DNA of 64,000 bases from Ramlibacter tataouinensis. Its GTDB lineage: Bacteria; Pseudomonadota; Gammaproteobacteria; Burkholderiales; Burkholderiaceae_C. The notes below the pieces were generated by a model. That model had not been told where the DNA came from. It was given only the letters and a program-made list of their open reading frames with translations, and searched no databases. The translations under genes and the position numbers were made by a program. The stretch spans positions 4,365,001-4,429,000 of the forward strand of contig NZ_CP010951.1 in NCBI RefSeq assembly GCF_001580455.1. The letters run 5' to 3'. Shown here in pieces: positions 46,017-53,496 of this stretch (the first letter of the stretch is position 1; each line of letters starts with the position of its first letter).

Positions 46017-47924
46017 TCAGGCGACGGCGGCCGGGGCGGGGGCGCCGGAGGCCGGGGAGGTGGCGGGCGGCAGTTCCACCGACACGCTGCAGCCCTGGCC
46101 GGGGGCCGAGCGCACCCGGACCGTCGCGCCGATGCGCTCGGCGCGCTCGCGCATGATGCGCAGGCCGACCTGAGTCTCGCCGCGGGCATCGTGCAAGTCG
46201 AAGCCCAGGCCGTCGTCGACCACCTCGAAGCGCCAGTGCGGACGGGCCGTGGCGCGCAGCACGACTTCACGCGCGCGGGCGTGCTTGCGCACATTCGACA
46301 GCGCCTCCTGGATGATGTGCAGCACCTGCACCTGCACGTCGGGCGCCAGGGCCACGCCATGGCCATCCATCTCCAGCCGGGCGGCGAGCCCGGTCTGGTG
46401 CTCGAACTTCGACAGGGTGGTGCGCAGCGCCGGCTCCATGTCCTCTTCGCTGGTCCGGGTTCGGAAATGCATCAGCAGCTCGCGCACATCGGCGTAGCAC
46501 TCGCGCACGCCGTGGTCGAGCTCGCCTAGCACGTTGGAGGCCGCATCCTTGTCGCCGCGCGAAACCGCCTGACGCAGCAACTGCACCTGGATCTTCATGA
46601 AGGCCAGCGACTGCGCGATCGAGTCGTGCAGCTCGCGCGCCAGCAGGCTGCGTTCCCCGGCCACCGCGGCCTCGCGCTCCAGCGCAGCGGCGCGCTGGCC
46701 TTCCATGGCGCTGGCGAGGTGGCTGGCCAGCGCGTCCAGCAGGTCGCGGTCATCCTGGGCGATCATCACGCCGTAGCGATAGAACAGGTTCACCTCGCCG
46801 AGCACCTTGTCGTGCAGGCGCACCGGCACCGAAACCACCGACTCGAAGCCGCTGCGGCTGCAGTGCCCCAGGCCCGAGGAATCGGACGGGCGAATCGGGA
46901 TCACCCGCGTGCCGGCATCGGCCGCCGGCCGGCCGCAGTGGCACTGGCCGGTGTCCAGGCAGGCCTCGGCCGAGACCAGCTCGGGCGGCAGGTTGTCGGT
47001 CGCCAGCATCAGGTAGCGCTGGTTGCCTTCGTCGCACCAGCGAACCGCGCTGGCATCCGCGTGTGCGATGCGCCGGACCTGCCGCGCGAAGCCGCGGCCC
47101 AATTCCTCGAGCGTGCTGGCCTTCGACAGGAATGCGCTGACCTCGTACAGGTCCGCCAGGCGCTGGCGCCGCGCCTCCAGGTGTTCGGTCTTTTCCCGCA
47201 CCTTGCTTTCCAGGCTGCCGTACAGCGCCTGCAGCGTCCGCGCCATTTCGTTGAACCCGGCCGAGAGCTCGCCGAACTCGTCGCCGCTGTCGACCTGCAC
47301 GCGGGTCGACAGGTCGCCCGCCTGCACGCTTTCCAGGCCGCGCTTGAGGCGCGCGAGCGGGGCCAGCACCAGCACGTAGCCCGCGTACAGCATCGCTACC
47401 GCGCCGGCGACGGCCAGCGCCATCAAGGCCATCTGGAACACATGCAGCACGGCGGTCCAGCGCGCGATCTGCGTCTCGATCGCCGTCACGAAGGCGTCGA
47501 CTTCGGCGACGAAGATGTCGGCGTCATGGGCGAAGGACGCCGCATCCGAGCCGTCCTGCAGCCAGCGGGTCCGGAGTTGGGCCCACAGCCCACGCACTTC
47601 GTCGAAACTCGCCCGCGACTCGGCGGACCACGGCACTGTGAGCGGCCGTGAGGGATCGCCCGTGGCCAGCAACGCCAGGCTGTCGTCGAAGGCCATTGCG
47701 AACTGCTGGGCTTGGGCGAGGGCGTCCGGCAGGCCGGAGGAAAGCACGAGCGCCATCCGGTAGGTCTGCATCCGCATGCGCCCCGCCTCGTTGACGGCGG
47801 CGGCGCCGCCTTCCAGGTTCCAGGTGACCCAGAGCGTCAGGCCGATCGATGCGAGGGCCAGCATCAGGAAGGTGATGCCGGTGGCCACGAGCTTGACAGT
47901 GAGGGTCCAGGACCTGCTGTTCAT
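46017..47924 (-). CDS. narX: Nitrate/nitrite sensor histidine kinase NarX
   Basis: 635-aa membrane sensor. Helix 1 (about 8-33) is followed by a periplasmic PilJ-type domain with the nitrate-binding P-box-like VNEAGRMRMQTYRMAL, helix 2, HAMP, a GAF-like module with the cysteine cluster CLDTGQCHCGRP, a HisKA_3 domain (ARELHDSIAQSL) and HATPase (DDGLGFDL). The start is taken at MNSRSWTLTVKLV (47924); MYRSR at 47942 is the alternative. The much longer upstream frame is rejected because it runs into the promoter region. Confidence 0.95.
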   Translation of the reverse strand: MNSRSWTLTVKLVATGITFLMLALASIGLTLWVTWNLEGGAAAVNEAGRMRMQTYRMALVLSSGLPDALAQAQQFAMAFDDSLALLATGDPSRPLTVPWSAESRASFDEVRGLWAQLRTRWLQDGSDAASFAHDADIFVAEVDAFVTAIETQIARWTAVLHVFQMALMALAVAGAVAMLYAGYVLVLAPLARLKRGLESVQAGDLSTRVQVDSGDEFGELSAGFNEMARTLQALYGSLESKVREKTEHLEARRQRLADLYEVSAFLSKASTLEELGRGFARQVRRIAHADASAVRWCDEGNQRYLMLATDNLPPELVSAEACLDTGQCHCGRPAADAGTRVIPIRPSDSSGLGHCSRSGFESVVSVPVRLHDKVLGEVNLFYRYGVMIAQDDRDLLDALASHLASAMEGQRAAALEREAAVAGERSLLARELHDSIAQSLAFMKIQVQLLRQAVSRGDKDAASNVLGELDHGVRECYADVRELLMHFRTRTSEEDMEPALRTTLSKFEHQTGLAARLEMDGHGVALAPDVQVQVLHIIQEALSNVRKHARAREVVLRATARPHWRFEVVDDGLGFDLHDARGETQVGLRIMRERAERIGATVRVRSAPGQGCSVSVELPPATSPASGAPAPAAVA

Positions 47925-48006
47925 CGGTCGGCTTCGATACATGGGATGCGCGCTGCGCCGCCCGGGACGGATGGCCCCAAGCTTAGGACCGGCGCCGGGC
48001 ATGCGG

Positions 48007-48020
48007 TTGACCGAGGTCAA
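48007..48020. promoter_or_regulatory. FNR-like box between narX and the DUF59 gene
   Basis: TTGAC-CGAG-GTCAA, a perfect palindrome with one mismatch per half-site, 83 bases before narX and 95 bases before the gene at 48115. It could control both. Confidence 0.65.
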
Positions 48021-48114
48021 CATGCGGTCGAAGGACCAGGTGCGCAAACCTTGACCGGAGGCAAGGCTTGCGCTTCCTGCAGTGCGCAGGATCAAAGGAA
48101 AGCGAGGAGGAGAC

Positions 48115-48504
48115 ATGAACCAGGACCGTTCGTTCGAGTACGAAGGCCCTCCGGAGCTGCTCGACGGCATCGAACGGGCGCTGCAATGGGTCAGGCATCC
48201 GCTGCTTGGCCTGAATGTGCTGGATGCGGGGCTCGTGTATGGCGTGCGGGCCAACGGCCAGCGCGTGCACGTGTCGATGACCATGACGGCGCCGGGCTGC
48301 CGGCTGGGCGACTTGCTGGCCGAGGATGTCGAGGCGGAACTGTTCGATCACCTGGGCGACGGGCGCCAAGTGGTGGTGGAGATGGTGTGGAAACCGGAAT
48401 GGACGCCGGCACGCATGAAAGTGGTGCCTATCGATCGACAGACGCCCTGCCAGCTGCGGGTGAACTTGACTCGAATCAACATGAGGGGTCCCCGTGCGAC
48501 CTAG
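48115..48504 (+). CDS. DUF59/MIP18-type Fe-S assembly-related protein
   Basis: 129-aa protein. The DUF59 core spans about 10-100 (GIERALQWVRHPLLGLNVLDAGLVYGV, cited in parts) with the conserved cysteine in TMTAPGCRLGDLL. DUF59 proteins act in Fe-S cluster assembly or targeting. AGGAGG precedes the ATG. It is divergent from narX and lies before a hemerythrin gene. A role in repair of oxygen- or NO-damaged clusters is inference. Confidence 0.87.
   Translation: MNQDRSFEYEGPPELLDGIERALQWVRHPLLGLNVLDAGLVYGVRANGQRVHVSMTMTAPGCRLGDLLAEDVEAELFDHLGDGRQVVVEMVWKPEWTPARMKVVPIDRQTPCQLRVNLTRINMRGPRAT
48466..48479 (+). promoter_or_regulatory. FNR-like box before the hemerythrin gene
   Basis: TTGAC-TCGA-ATCAA, one mismatch to the FNR consensus, centred 68 bases before the start at 48541. 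It lies inside the 3' end of the DUF59 coding sequence. Confidence 0.68.
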
Positions 48505-48540
48505 AGTTCACCCGAGCACCCATGCGAACAGGAGGATGCG

Positions 48541-49092
48541 ATGAATGCCGCCACGGGGTCCGCAGACGCAGCGCAGGGCCCGGGACCGATCGAAGGCTTT
48601 TCCGATTGCCACGCCGGCATCCTGTCGGGCCTGCGCGACTTTGCCGAGCTGCCGCCCTTGCAGGATGCGGCGCAACGCGCGCGCAGCATCGCCCGGCGAA
48701 CCCTGGCGCTGCTCGACCATGCAGTGCAGGTGCACCATGCCGAAGAGGAGCAGGAGCTGTTCACGGCCGTCCTGCGCAGCGCCAGGCCCGGCGCCGAGCA
48801 TGAGCGCGTGCAGGCGCTGGTGCGGCAGCTGACGGACGAACACCGCGAGATCGAAGCGCTGTGGCGCAAGTTGCGGCCCGAAGTGAGCCATGCAGCGGCC
48901 GGCAAGGCGTCCCAGTTGCGCGAGGACGCCGTGAAGCTGCTGGCGGAGGTCTACGGCATGCACGCCGAGCTCGAAGAGCGCGACTTCCTGCCCCTGGCCC
49001 GCGACATCCTGGGTCGCAACGGAAACCACATGGCGGCGCTGGGCATGTCGTTGCACATGCGGCACGCGGCGGTGCCCGCCGCCCACATCTGA
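48541..49092 (+). CDS. Hemerythrin HHE domain protein
   Basis: 183-aa hemerythrin-like protein, the third in this window. Ligand-like residues occur in FSDCHAGIL, VQVHHAEEEQELFT, DEHREIEAL and GMHAELEERDFLP. An AGGAGG site precedes the ATG. The FNR-like box upstream suggests its own low-oxygen promoter. Confidence 0.9.
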   Translation: MNAATGSADAAQGPGPIEGFSDCHAGILSGLRDFAELPPLQDAAQRARSIARRTLALLDHAVQVHHAEEEQELFTAVLRSARPGAEHERVQALVRQLTDEHREIEALWRKLRPEVSHAAAGKASQLREDAVKLLAEVYGMHAELEERDFLPLARDILGRNGNHMAALGMSLHMRHAAVPAAHI

Positions 49093-49124
49093 GCGCCGGA
49101 CGGATCCGGCTGTCAGGGGGCCGT

Positions 49125-49883
49125 CTACTCGCGGCCTGGCGGCGGGTTTACCAGGCGGTTCAGCGCATCGGCATCGAGGATGCGCAGGTGCCGGTGGCGC
49201 ACCTCGATGATTCCCTCATCGGCAAATTTCGAGAAGGTGCGGCTGACGGTTTCCAGCTTCAGCCCCAGGTAGCTGCCCATTTCCTCGCGCGTCATGCGAA
49301 GCACGAGCTCCGAACGGGAAAAGCCTCGGGCGTGCAGCCGTTGCACCAGATTCAACAGGAACGCGGCGAGGCGCTCCTCGGCCCGCATGCTCCCCAGGAG
49401 CAGCATGACCCCGTGCTCGCGCACGATCTCGCGGCTCATGATGCGATGCACGTGGTGCTGCAGCGCGTTCACCTCGCGCGACAGCTCGGTGATGCGGTCG
49501 AAGGGCATCACGCAAACCTCGGCGTCTTCGATTGCGATGGCGTCGCAGGTGTGCTGGTCGTTGACGATGCCGTCCAGGCCGATGATCTCGCCCGCCATCT
49601 GGAACCCCGTGACCTGGTCGCGGCCGTCTTCGGCGGTCACGCAGGTCTTGAAGAAGCCCGTGCGGATCGCGAACAGCGACTTGAACGGCTCGCCGTTGCG
49701 GAACAGCGCGCCGCCGCGCTTGATCTTGCGCCGCGTGGCCACCAACTCATCGATCTTGCCGAGCTCCTCGTCGCTGAGCCCGACGGGCATGCACAGTTCG
49801 CGCAGATTGCATTTCGAGCAGGCGACGCTCAGCGCCGCGGCGATGCTAGCGGGCGCTTCGGTGGTGGGTGAAAGGATCTTCAT
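49125..49883 (-). CDS. fnr: FNR-type oxygen-sensing transcriptional regulator (copy 2)
   Basis: 252-aa regulator divergent from hemN, the classical fnr location in betaproteobacteria. Cluster ligands C22, C25, C31 (ACSKCNLRELC) and C124 (AEVCVMPFD) are present. The HTH GLKLETVSRTFSKF has the ExxSR motif that reads TTGAT. An FNR-like sequence overlaps its own start codon (49882-49895), suggesting autoregulation. Start at ATG 49883. Confidence 0.95.
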   Translation of the reverse strand: MKILSPTTEAPASIAAALSVACSKCNLRELCMPVGLSDEELGKIDELVATRRKIKRGGALFRNGEPFKSLFAIRTGFFKTCVTAEDGRDQVTGFQMAGEIIGLDGIVNDQHTCDAIAIEDAEVCVMPFDRITELSREVNALQHHVHRIMSREIVREHGVMLLLGSMRAEERLAAFLLNLVQRLHARGFSRSELVLRMTREEMGSYLGLKLETVSRTFSKFADEGIIEVRHRHLRILDADALNRLVNPPPGRE

Positions 49884-49895
49884 GATTTGTGTCAA
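49882..49895 (-). promoter_or_regulatory. FNR-like sequence overlapping the fnr start codon
   Basis: ATGAT-TTGT-GTCAA, two mismatches to the consensus, covering the last base of the fnr start codon. Position suits repression. Confidence 0.35.
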
Positions 49896-49922
49896 ATTCT
49901 CCCGGCCGCCGTCCCGTCTCGC

Positions 49923-49936
49923 TTGATGCAGGTCAA
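49923..49936. promoter_or_regulatory. FNR-like box between fnr and hemN
   Basis: TTGAT-GCAG-GTCAA, one mismatch to the FNR consensus, 50 bases before hemN and 40 before fnr. Confidence 0.65.
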
Positions 49937-49985
49937 GCCCGACCGACTGGGCACGCGTCACAGTGGCGGCGAGGCATACCGAAGC

Positions 49986-51368
49986 ATGAATCCCGTTTCT
50001 CCCGAGCTACTGCGTCGTTTCGACATCCCAGGCCCGCGCTATACGTCCTATCCGACCGCCGACCGTTTCGTCGAGGCGTTCGGCGACGCCGACCTGGCCC
50101 AGGCCCTGGCCCAGCGCCGGGCGGGGCCGGCGGCCCTGGCGCTGCCGCTGTCGCTGTACGTGCATATCCCGTTCTGCGAGTCGCTGTGCTACTACTGCGC
50201 CTGCAACAAGATCATCACCAAGAAGCACGAACGCGGCACGGCCTACCTGCGCTCGCTGGCGCGTGAGGTGGACCTGTACACGCAGCAGATCGGCCAGGGC
50301 CAGCCGGTGACCCAGCTGCACCTGGGCGGCGGCTCGCCCACGTTCCTGTCGGACGAGGAGCTGAGCGAGCTGATGGCCATGCTGCGCCGCAATTTCAACC
50401 TGGTACCCGGCGGCGAGCATTCGATCGAAATCGACCCGCGCACCGTGGATGCCAAGCGGCTGGACCACCTGGCCCAGCTGGGCTTCAACCGCATCAGCTA
50501 TGGCGTGCAGGACTTCGAGCCCGATGTGCAGCAGGCGGTGCATCGGGTCCAGCCCTTCGAGCAGGTCGCGGAGCTGATGGAAGCGGCGCGCGCCACCGGC
50601 TTCGATTCGATCAATGTCGACCTGATCTACGGGTTGCCGCGCCAGACGCCGCAGACTTTCGCCCGCACGCTGCAGAAGGTGGCGCAGATCCGCCCGGACC
50701 GCATCGCGCTGTACGGCTATGCGCACCTGCCGGACCGCTTCAAGCCGCAGCGGCGCATCCATTCGGCCGACCTGCCGGTGGGCGGCGACAAGCTCGCCAT
50801 GCTGTCCCAGGCCCTGAAGGTCTTCCAGGACGTCGGCTACACCTACATCGGCATGGACCATTTCGCGCTGCCGCACGACGCACTGTCGGTCGCCAAGCGC
50901 CAGGGCCGGTTGCACCGCAACTTCCAGGGCTACAGCACGCAGCCGGACTGCGACCTGATCGGGCTGGGGGTTTCGGCCATCGGCCGCATCGGGGCCACCT
51001 ACAGCCAGAACGCCAAGACGCTGGAGGAGTACAGCGACCACCTCGACCAGGGCCGGCTGCCGGTCGTGCGCGGCCTGGCGATGTCGCGCGACGACCTGGC
51101 GCGGCGCGCCGTGATCATGGGCCTGATGTGCCAGGGGCAGGTGGTCTTCGAATCGATCGAATTGGCCTGGCTGCTGGATTTCCGCGAGTACTTCGAAGCC
51201 GAGCTGGAAGCCCTGCGCGAGCACGAAGGCATGGGCCTGGTGACGGTCGACGAGAGCGGCATCCAGGTCACGGCCAAGGGCTGGTACGTGGTCCGCGCCA
51301 TTGCCATGGTGTTCGACCGCTACGTGCAAGCCGACCGCAACCGCGCACGGTTTTCGCGCATCATCTAG
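49986..51368 (+). CDS. hemN: Oxygen-independent coproporphyrinogen III dehydrogenase
   Basis: 460-aa radical-SAM enzyme making protoporphyrinogen IX without oxygen. The cluster motif is CESLCYYCACNK, with the PRYTSYPTADRF N-terminal signature and the HLGGGSPTFL loop. It supplies haem for cbb3 and nitrate reductase at low oxygen. ATG 49986 gives the family N-terminus (MNPVSPELLRRFD); longer upstream frames overlap the FNR-like box. Confidence 0.97.
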   Translation: MNPVSPELLRRFDIPGPRYTSYPTADRFVEAFGDADLAQALAQRRAGPAALALPLSLYVHIPFCESLCYYCACNKIITKKHERGTAYLRSLAREVDLYTQQIGQGQPVTQLHLGGGSPTFLSDEELSELMAMLRRNFNLVPGGEHSIEIDPRTVDAKRLDHLAQLGFNRISYGVQDFEPDVQQAVHRVQPFEQVAELMEAARATGFDSINVDLIYGLPRQTPQTFARTLQKVAQIRPDRIALYGYAHLPDRFKPQRRIHSADLPVGGDKLAMLSQALKVFQDVGYTYIGMDHFALPHDALSVAKRQGRLHRNFQGYSTQPDCDLIGLGVSAIGRIGATYSQNAKTLEEYSDHLDQGRLPVVRGLAMSRDDLARRAVIMGLMCQGQVVFESIELAWLLDFREYFEAELEALREHEGMGLVTVDESGIQVTAKGWYVVRAIAMVFDRYVQADRNRARFSRII

Positions 51369-51400
51369 GGGTCGCATCCACTACTGCCCCAAGGTCGCCC

Positions 51401-52078
51401 ATGTCCCTGACGCTCGCCGCCACCGCCTTGCTGATGGGCCTGGCCGGGGGGCCGCATTGCACGGCCATGTGCGGCGCGGCCTGCGCGGGCGTGGTGCGCA
51501 TGGGCAAGCAGCCCTCGCTGTCGCCCTGGATCTTCCAGGCTGGACGCCTGGTGGGCTACTCGGTGGCGGGCGCGATCGCCGCCCAGACCGTGCAGGGCTT
51601 CGCCTGGCTGGTCGAGCAGACCGCCGCGCTGCGTCCCGTCTGGACCCTGTTCCATGCGGCCATCCTGGCCTGGGGGCTGATGCTGTTGGCGCTGGCCCGC
51701 CAGCCGATGTGGGTCAGCAATGCGGGGCGCACGGTGTGGAACCGGATGCGGCCGCTGGCGGGGCGCAACGGCGGCCAGTTCACGGCCGGTGTGCTGTGGG
51801 CTTTCATGCCCTGCGGACTGCTGTACTCGGCCCTGCTGGTCGCATCGCTGAGCGGCGGGCCGCTCGACGGCGCCCTGTCGATGGCACTGTTCGCCGCCGG
51901 CAGCAGCCTCTGGCTGGCCGCCGCGCCGCGCCTGCTTCGCACGGTGCGCGATACCGGCAACCGCATCCGCGACCGGTGGGGCACCCGGATCTCGGGCCTG
52001 CTGCTGATCGTCGCCGCGGTGTTCGCGCTCTGGGTGGACCTGTGGCACCGCATCGCGGTCTGGTGCGGGCTCGCTTGA
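51401..52078 (+). CDS. Sulfite exporter TauE/SafE family membrane protein
   Basis: 225-aa six-helix protein with GPHCTAMCG near the N-terminus and FMPCGLLYSALLVAS in the middle, a pairing seen in a subfamily found near cbb3 oxidase and copper genes. The cysteines suggest metal handling or thiol chemistry more than sulfite export. It follows hemN by 32 bases on the same strand. Confidence 0.88.
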   Translation: MSLTLAATALLMGLAGGPHCTAMCGAACAGVVRMGKQPSLSPWIFQAGRLVGYSVAGAIAAQTVQGFAWLVEQTAALRPVWTLFHAAILAWGLMLLALARQPMWVSNAGRTVWNRMRPLAGRNGGQFTAGVLWAFMPCGLLYSALLVASLSGGPLDGALSMALFAAGSSLWLAAAPRLLRTVRDTGNRIRDRWGTRISGLLLIVAAVFALWVDLWHRIAVWCGLA

Positions 52079-52088
52079 CAGCCAACCG

Positions 52089-53447
52089 TCAGGCCAGGTC
52101 CACCGACTCCAGGTAGTACGGCATGTGAACCTCCCACCCGAGCTCGCGCTCGATGTGCTGGCGCATCGCGTCGGCGGCGTCGGGCTCGCCGTGGGTGATG
52201 AAGGTTCGGCGGGGGACGATGCTGAAGCCGCGCAGCCATTGCAGGATCTCGCCGGCATCGGCATGCGCCGACAGGTCGTCGAGCTGCGCCACTTCGGCCC
52301 GGATCGGGACCTCCTGGCCGTGGATGCGCACCGAACGCGCGCCCGAGGCGATGGTGGCGCCGCGCGTGCCGCCGGCCTGGTAGCCGGCCAGCACGATGGC
52401 GTTGCGCTGGTGCGGCGCGAAGGCCTTCAGGTGATGCACGACGCGTCCGCCGGTGGCCATGCCGCTGGCGGCGATGATGATCATCGGGCCGCGCCGGCCA
52501 TTGAGCCGCTCCGATTCCTCGGGCGAGCCCACGATGTGCGCGGCGCCGGCAACTTCGCGGCATTCCTGCGCCGACAGCCGCAGTTCATCCCGGTGCTTCA
52601 GGTAGACCTCCATGGCGTTGGCGGCCATCGGGCTGTTCAGGTAAACGGGGATATCGGGAATCGCTCCGGCCGCTTTCAGGCGATGGATGCCATAAAGCAG
52701 CGCTTGCGCGCGGCCGACCGCAAAGGCCGGGATCACAACCACGCCACCGCGCGCGGCCGTGCGCTGGATGACCGCGGCGAGTTGTTCGAAGCTGCGGTGC
52801 TGCGGGTGCGGGCGGTTCCCGTAGGTCGATTCGAGCACCAGGTAATCCGCCCCCCGCATGCTCGCCGGCGGCTTGAGCACCGGATCGTGCGGCCGGCCGA
52901 TGTCGCCGGAGAACAGGATGGAGCGCTTGTCGCCCTGCAGCCGCACGAAGCTGGACCCCACCATGTGTCCCGAGTGCGCCAGTTCCAGGTGCAGCCCGGG
53001 CAGGGCTTCGACGCCATGGCCGGCGGCCAGCGGCGAGAACAGTTCGAGGCAACGCACCGCATCCTCGCGGGTGTACAGCGGCAGCGCCGGCTGGTGCCGG
53101 GTCACCTTGTGGCGGTTGGCGTACTCGGCTTCCTCCTCCTGCAAAAAACCCGAGTCCGGCAGCAGGATGCGGCACAGGTCGAAGGTGGCGGGGCTGCACA
53201 GCACCTTGCCGCGGAAGCCCATGCGCGCCAGCAGCGGCAGGTAGCCGCTGTGGTCGATGTGCGCGTGCGTGAGGACCACCGCGTCGATCGAGCGCGGCTC
53301 CACCGGCAGCGGCGACCAGTTGCGAAGCCGCAGTTCCTTGTAGCCCTGGAACAGGCCGCAGTCCACGAGCAGGCGCCTCCCGCCATGCTCGATGAGGTAC
53401 TTGGACCCGGTGACGGTGCCGGTCGCGCCGAGGAAGTGAAGTCGCAT
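52089..53447 (-). CDS. Beta-CASP metallo-hydrolase with RNA specificity domain
   Basis: 452-aa MBL-fold nuclease-like protein. Metal-binding motif THAHIDHSG is followed by SGDIGR, the beta-CASP region and the C-terminal RMMBL motif SAHADAGEILQWL. Family members cut or trim RNA. A GTG three bases upstream (53450) is an alternative start. A FNR-like box lies 36-49 bases upstream, linking this RNA enzyme to the oxygen regulon. Confidence 0.9.
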   Translation of the reverse strand: MRLHFLGATGTVTGSKYLIEHGGRRLLVDCGLFQGYKELRLRNWSPLPVEPRSIDAVVLTHAHIDHSGYLPLLARMGFRGKVLCSPATFDLCRILLPDSGFLQEEEAEYANRHKVTRHQPALPLYTREDAVRCLELFSPLAAGHGVEALPGLHLELAHSGHMVGSSFVRLQGDKRSILFSGDIGRPHDPVLKPPASMRGADYLVLESTYGNRPHPQHRSFEQLAAVIQRTAARGGVVVIPAFAVGRAQALLYGIHRLKAAGAIPDIPVYLNSPMAANAMEVYLKHRDELRLSAQECREVAGAAHIVGSPEESERLNGRRGPMIIIAASGMATGGRVVHHLKAFAPHQRNAIVLAGYQAGGTRGATIASGARSVRIHGQEVPIRAEVAQLDDLSAHADAGEILQWLRGFSIVPRRTFITHGEPDAADAMRQHIERELGWEVHMPYYLESVDLA

Positions 53448-53482
53448 CACCGCGGAGTGTGCACCCCCCGCGGCGTCCGGCC

Positions 53483-53496
53483 TTGATTCAGATCAC
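53483..53496 (-). promoter_or_regulatory. FNR-like box before the beta-CASP hydrolase gene
   Basis: TTGAT-TCAG-ATCAC, one mismatch to the consensus, 36 bases before the start at 53447. Its far end overlaps the stop codon of the phoH-type gene. The distance implies a very short leader. Confidence 0.5.

Noticed and set aside
47925..48284. N-terminal extension of narX to 48284
   Set aside because: The added 120 residues are low complexity, precede the signal-anchor helix and overlap the divergent DUF59 gene and an FNR-like box.
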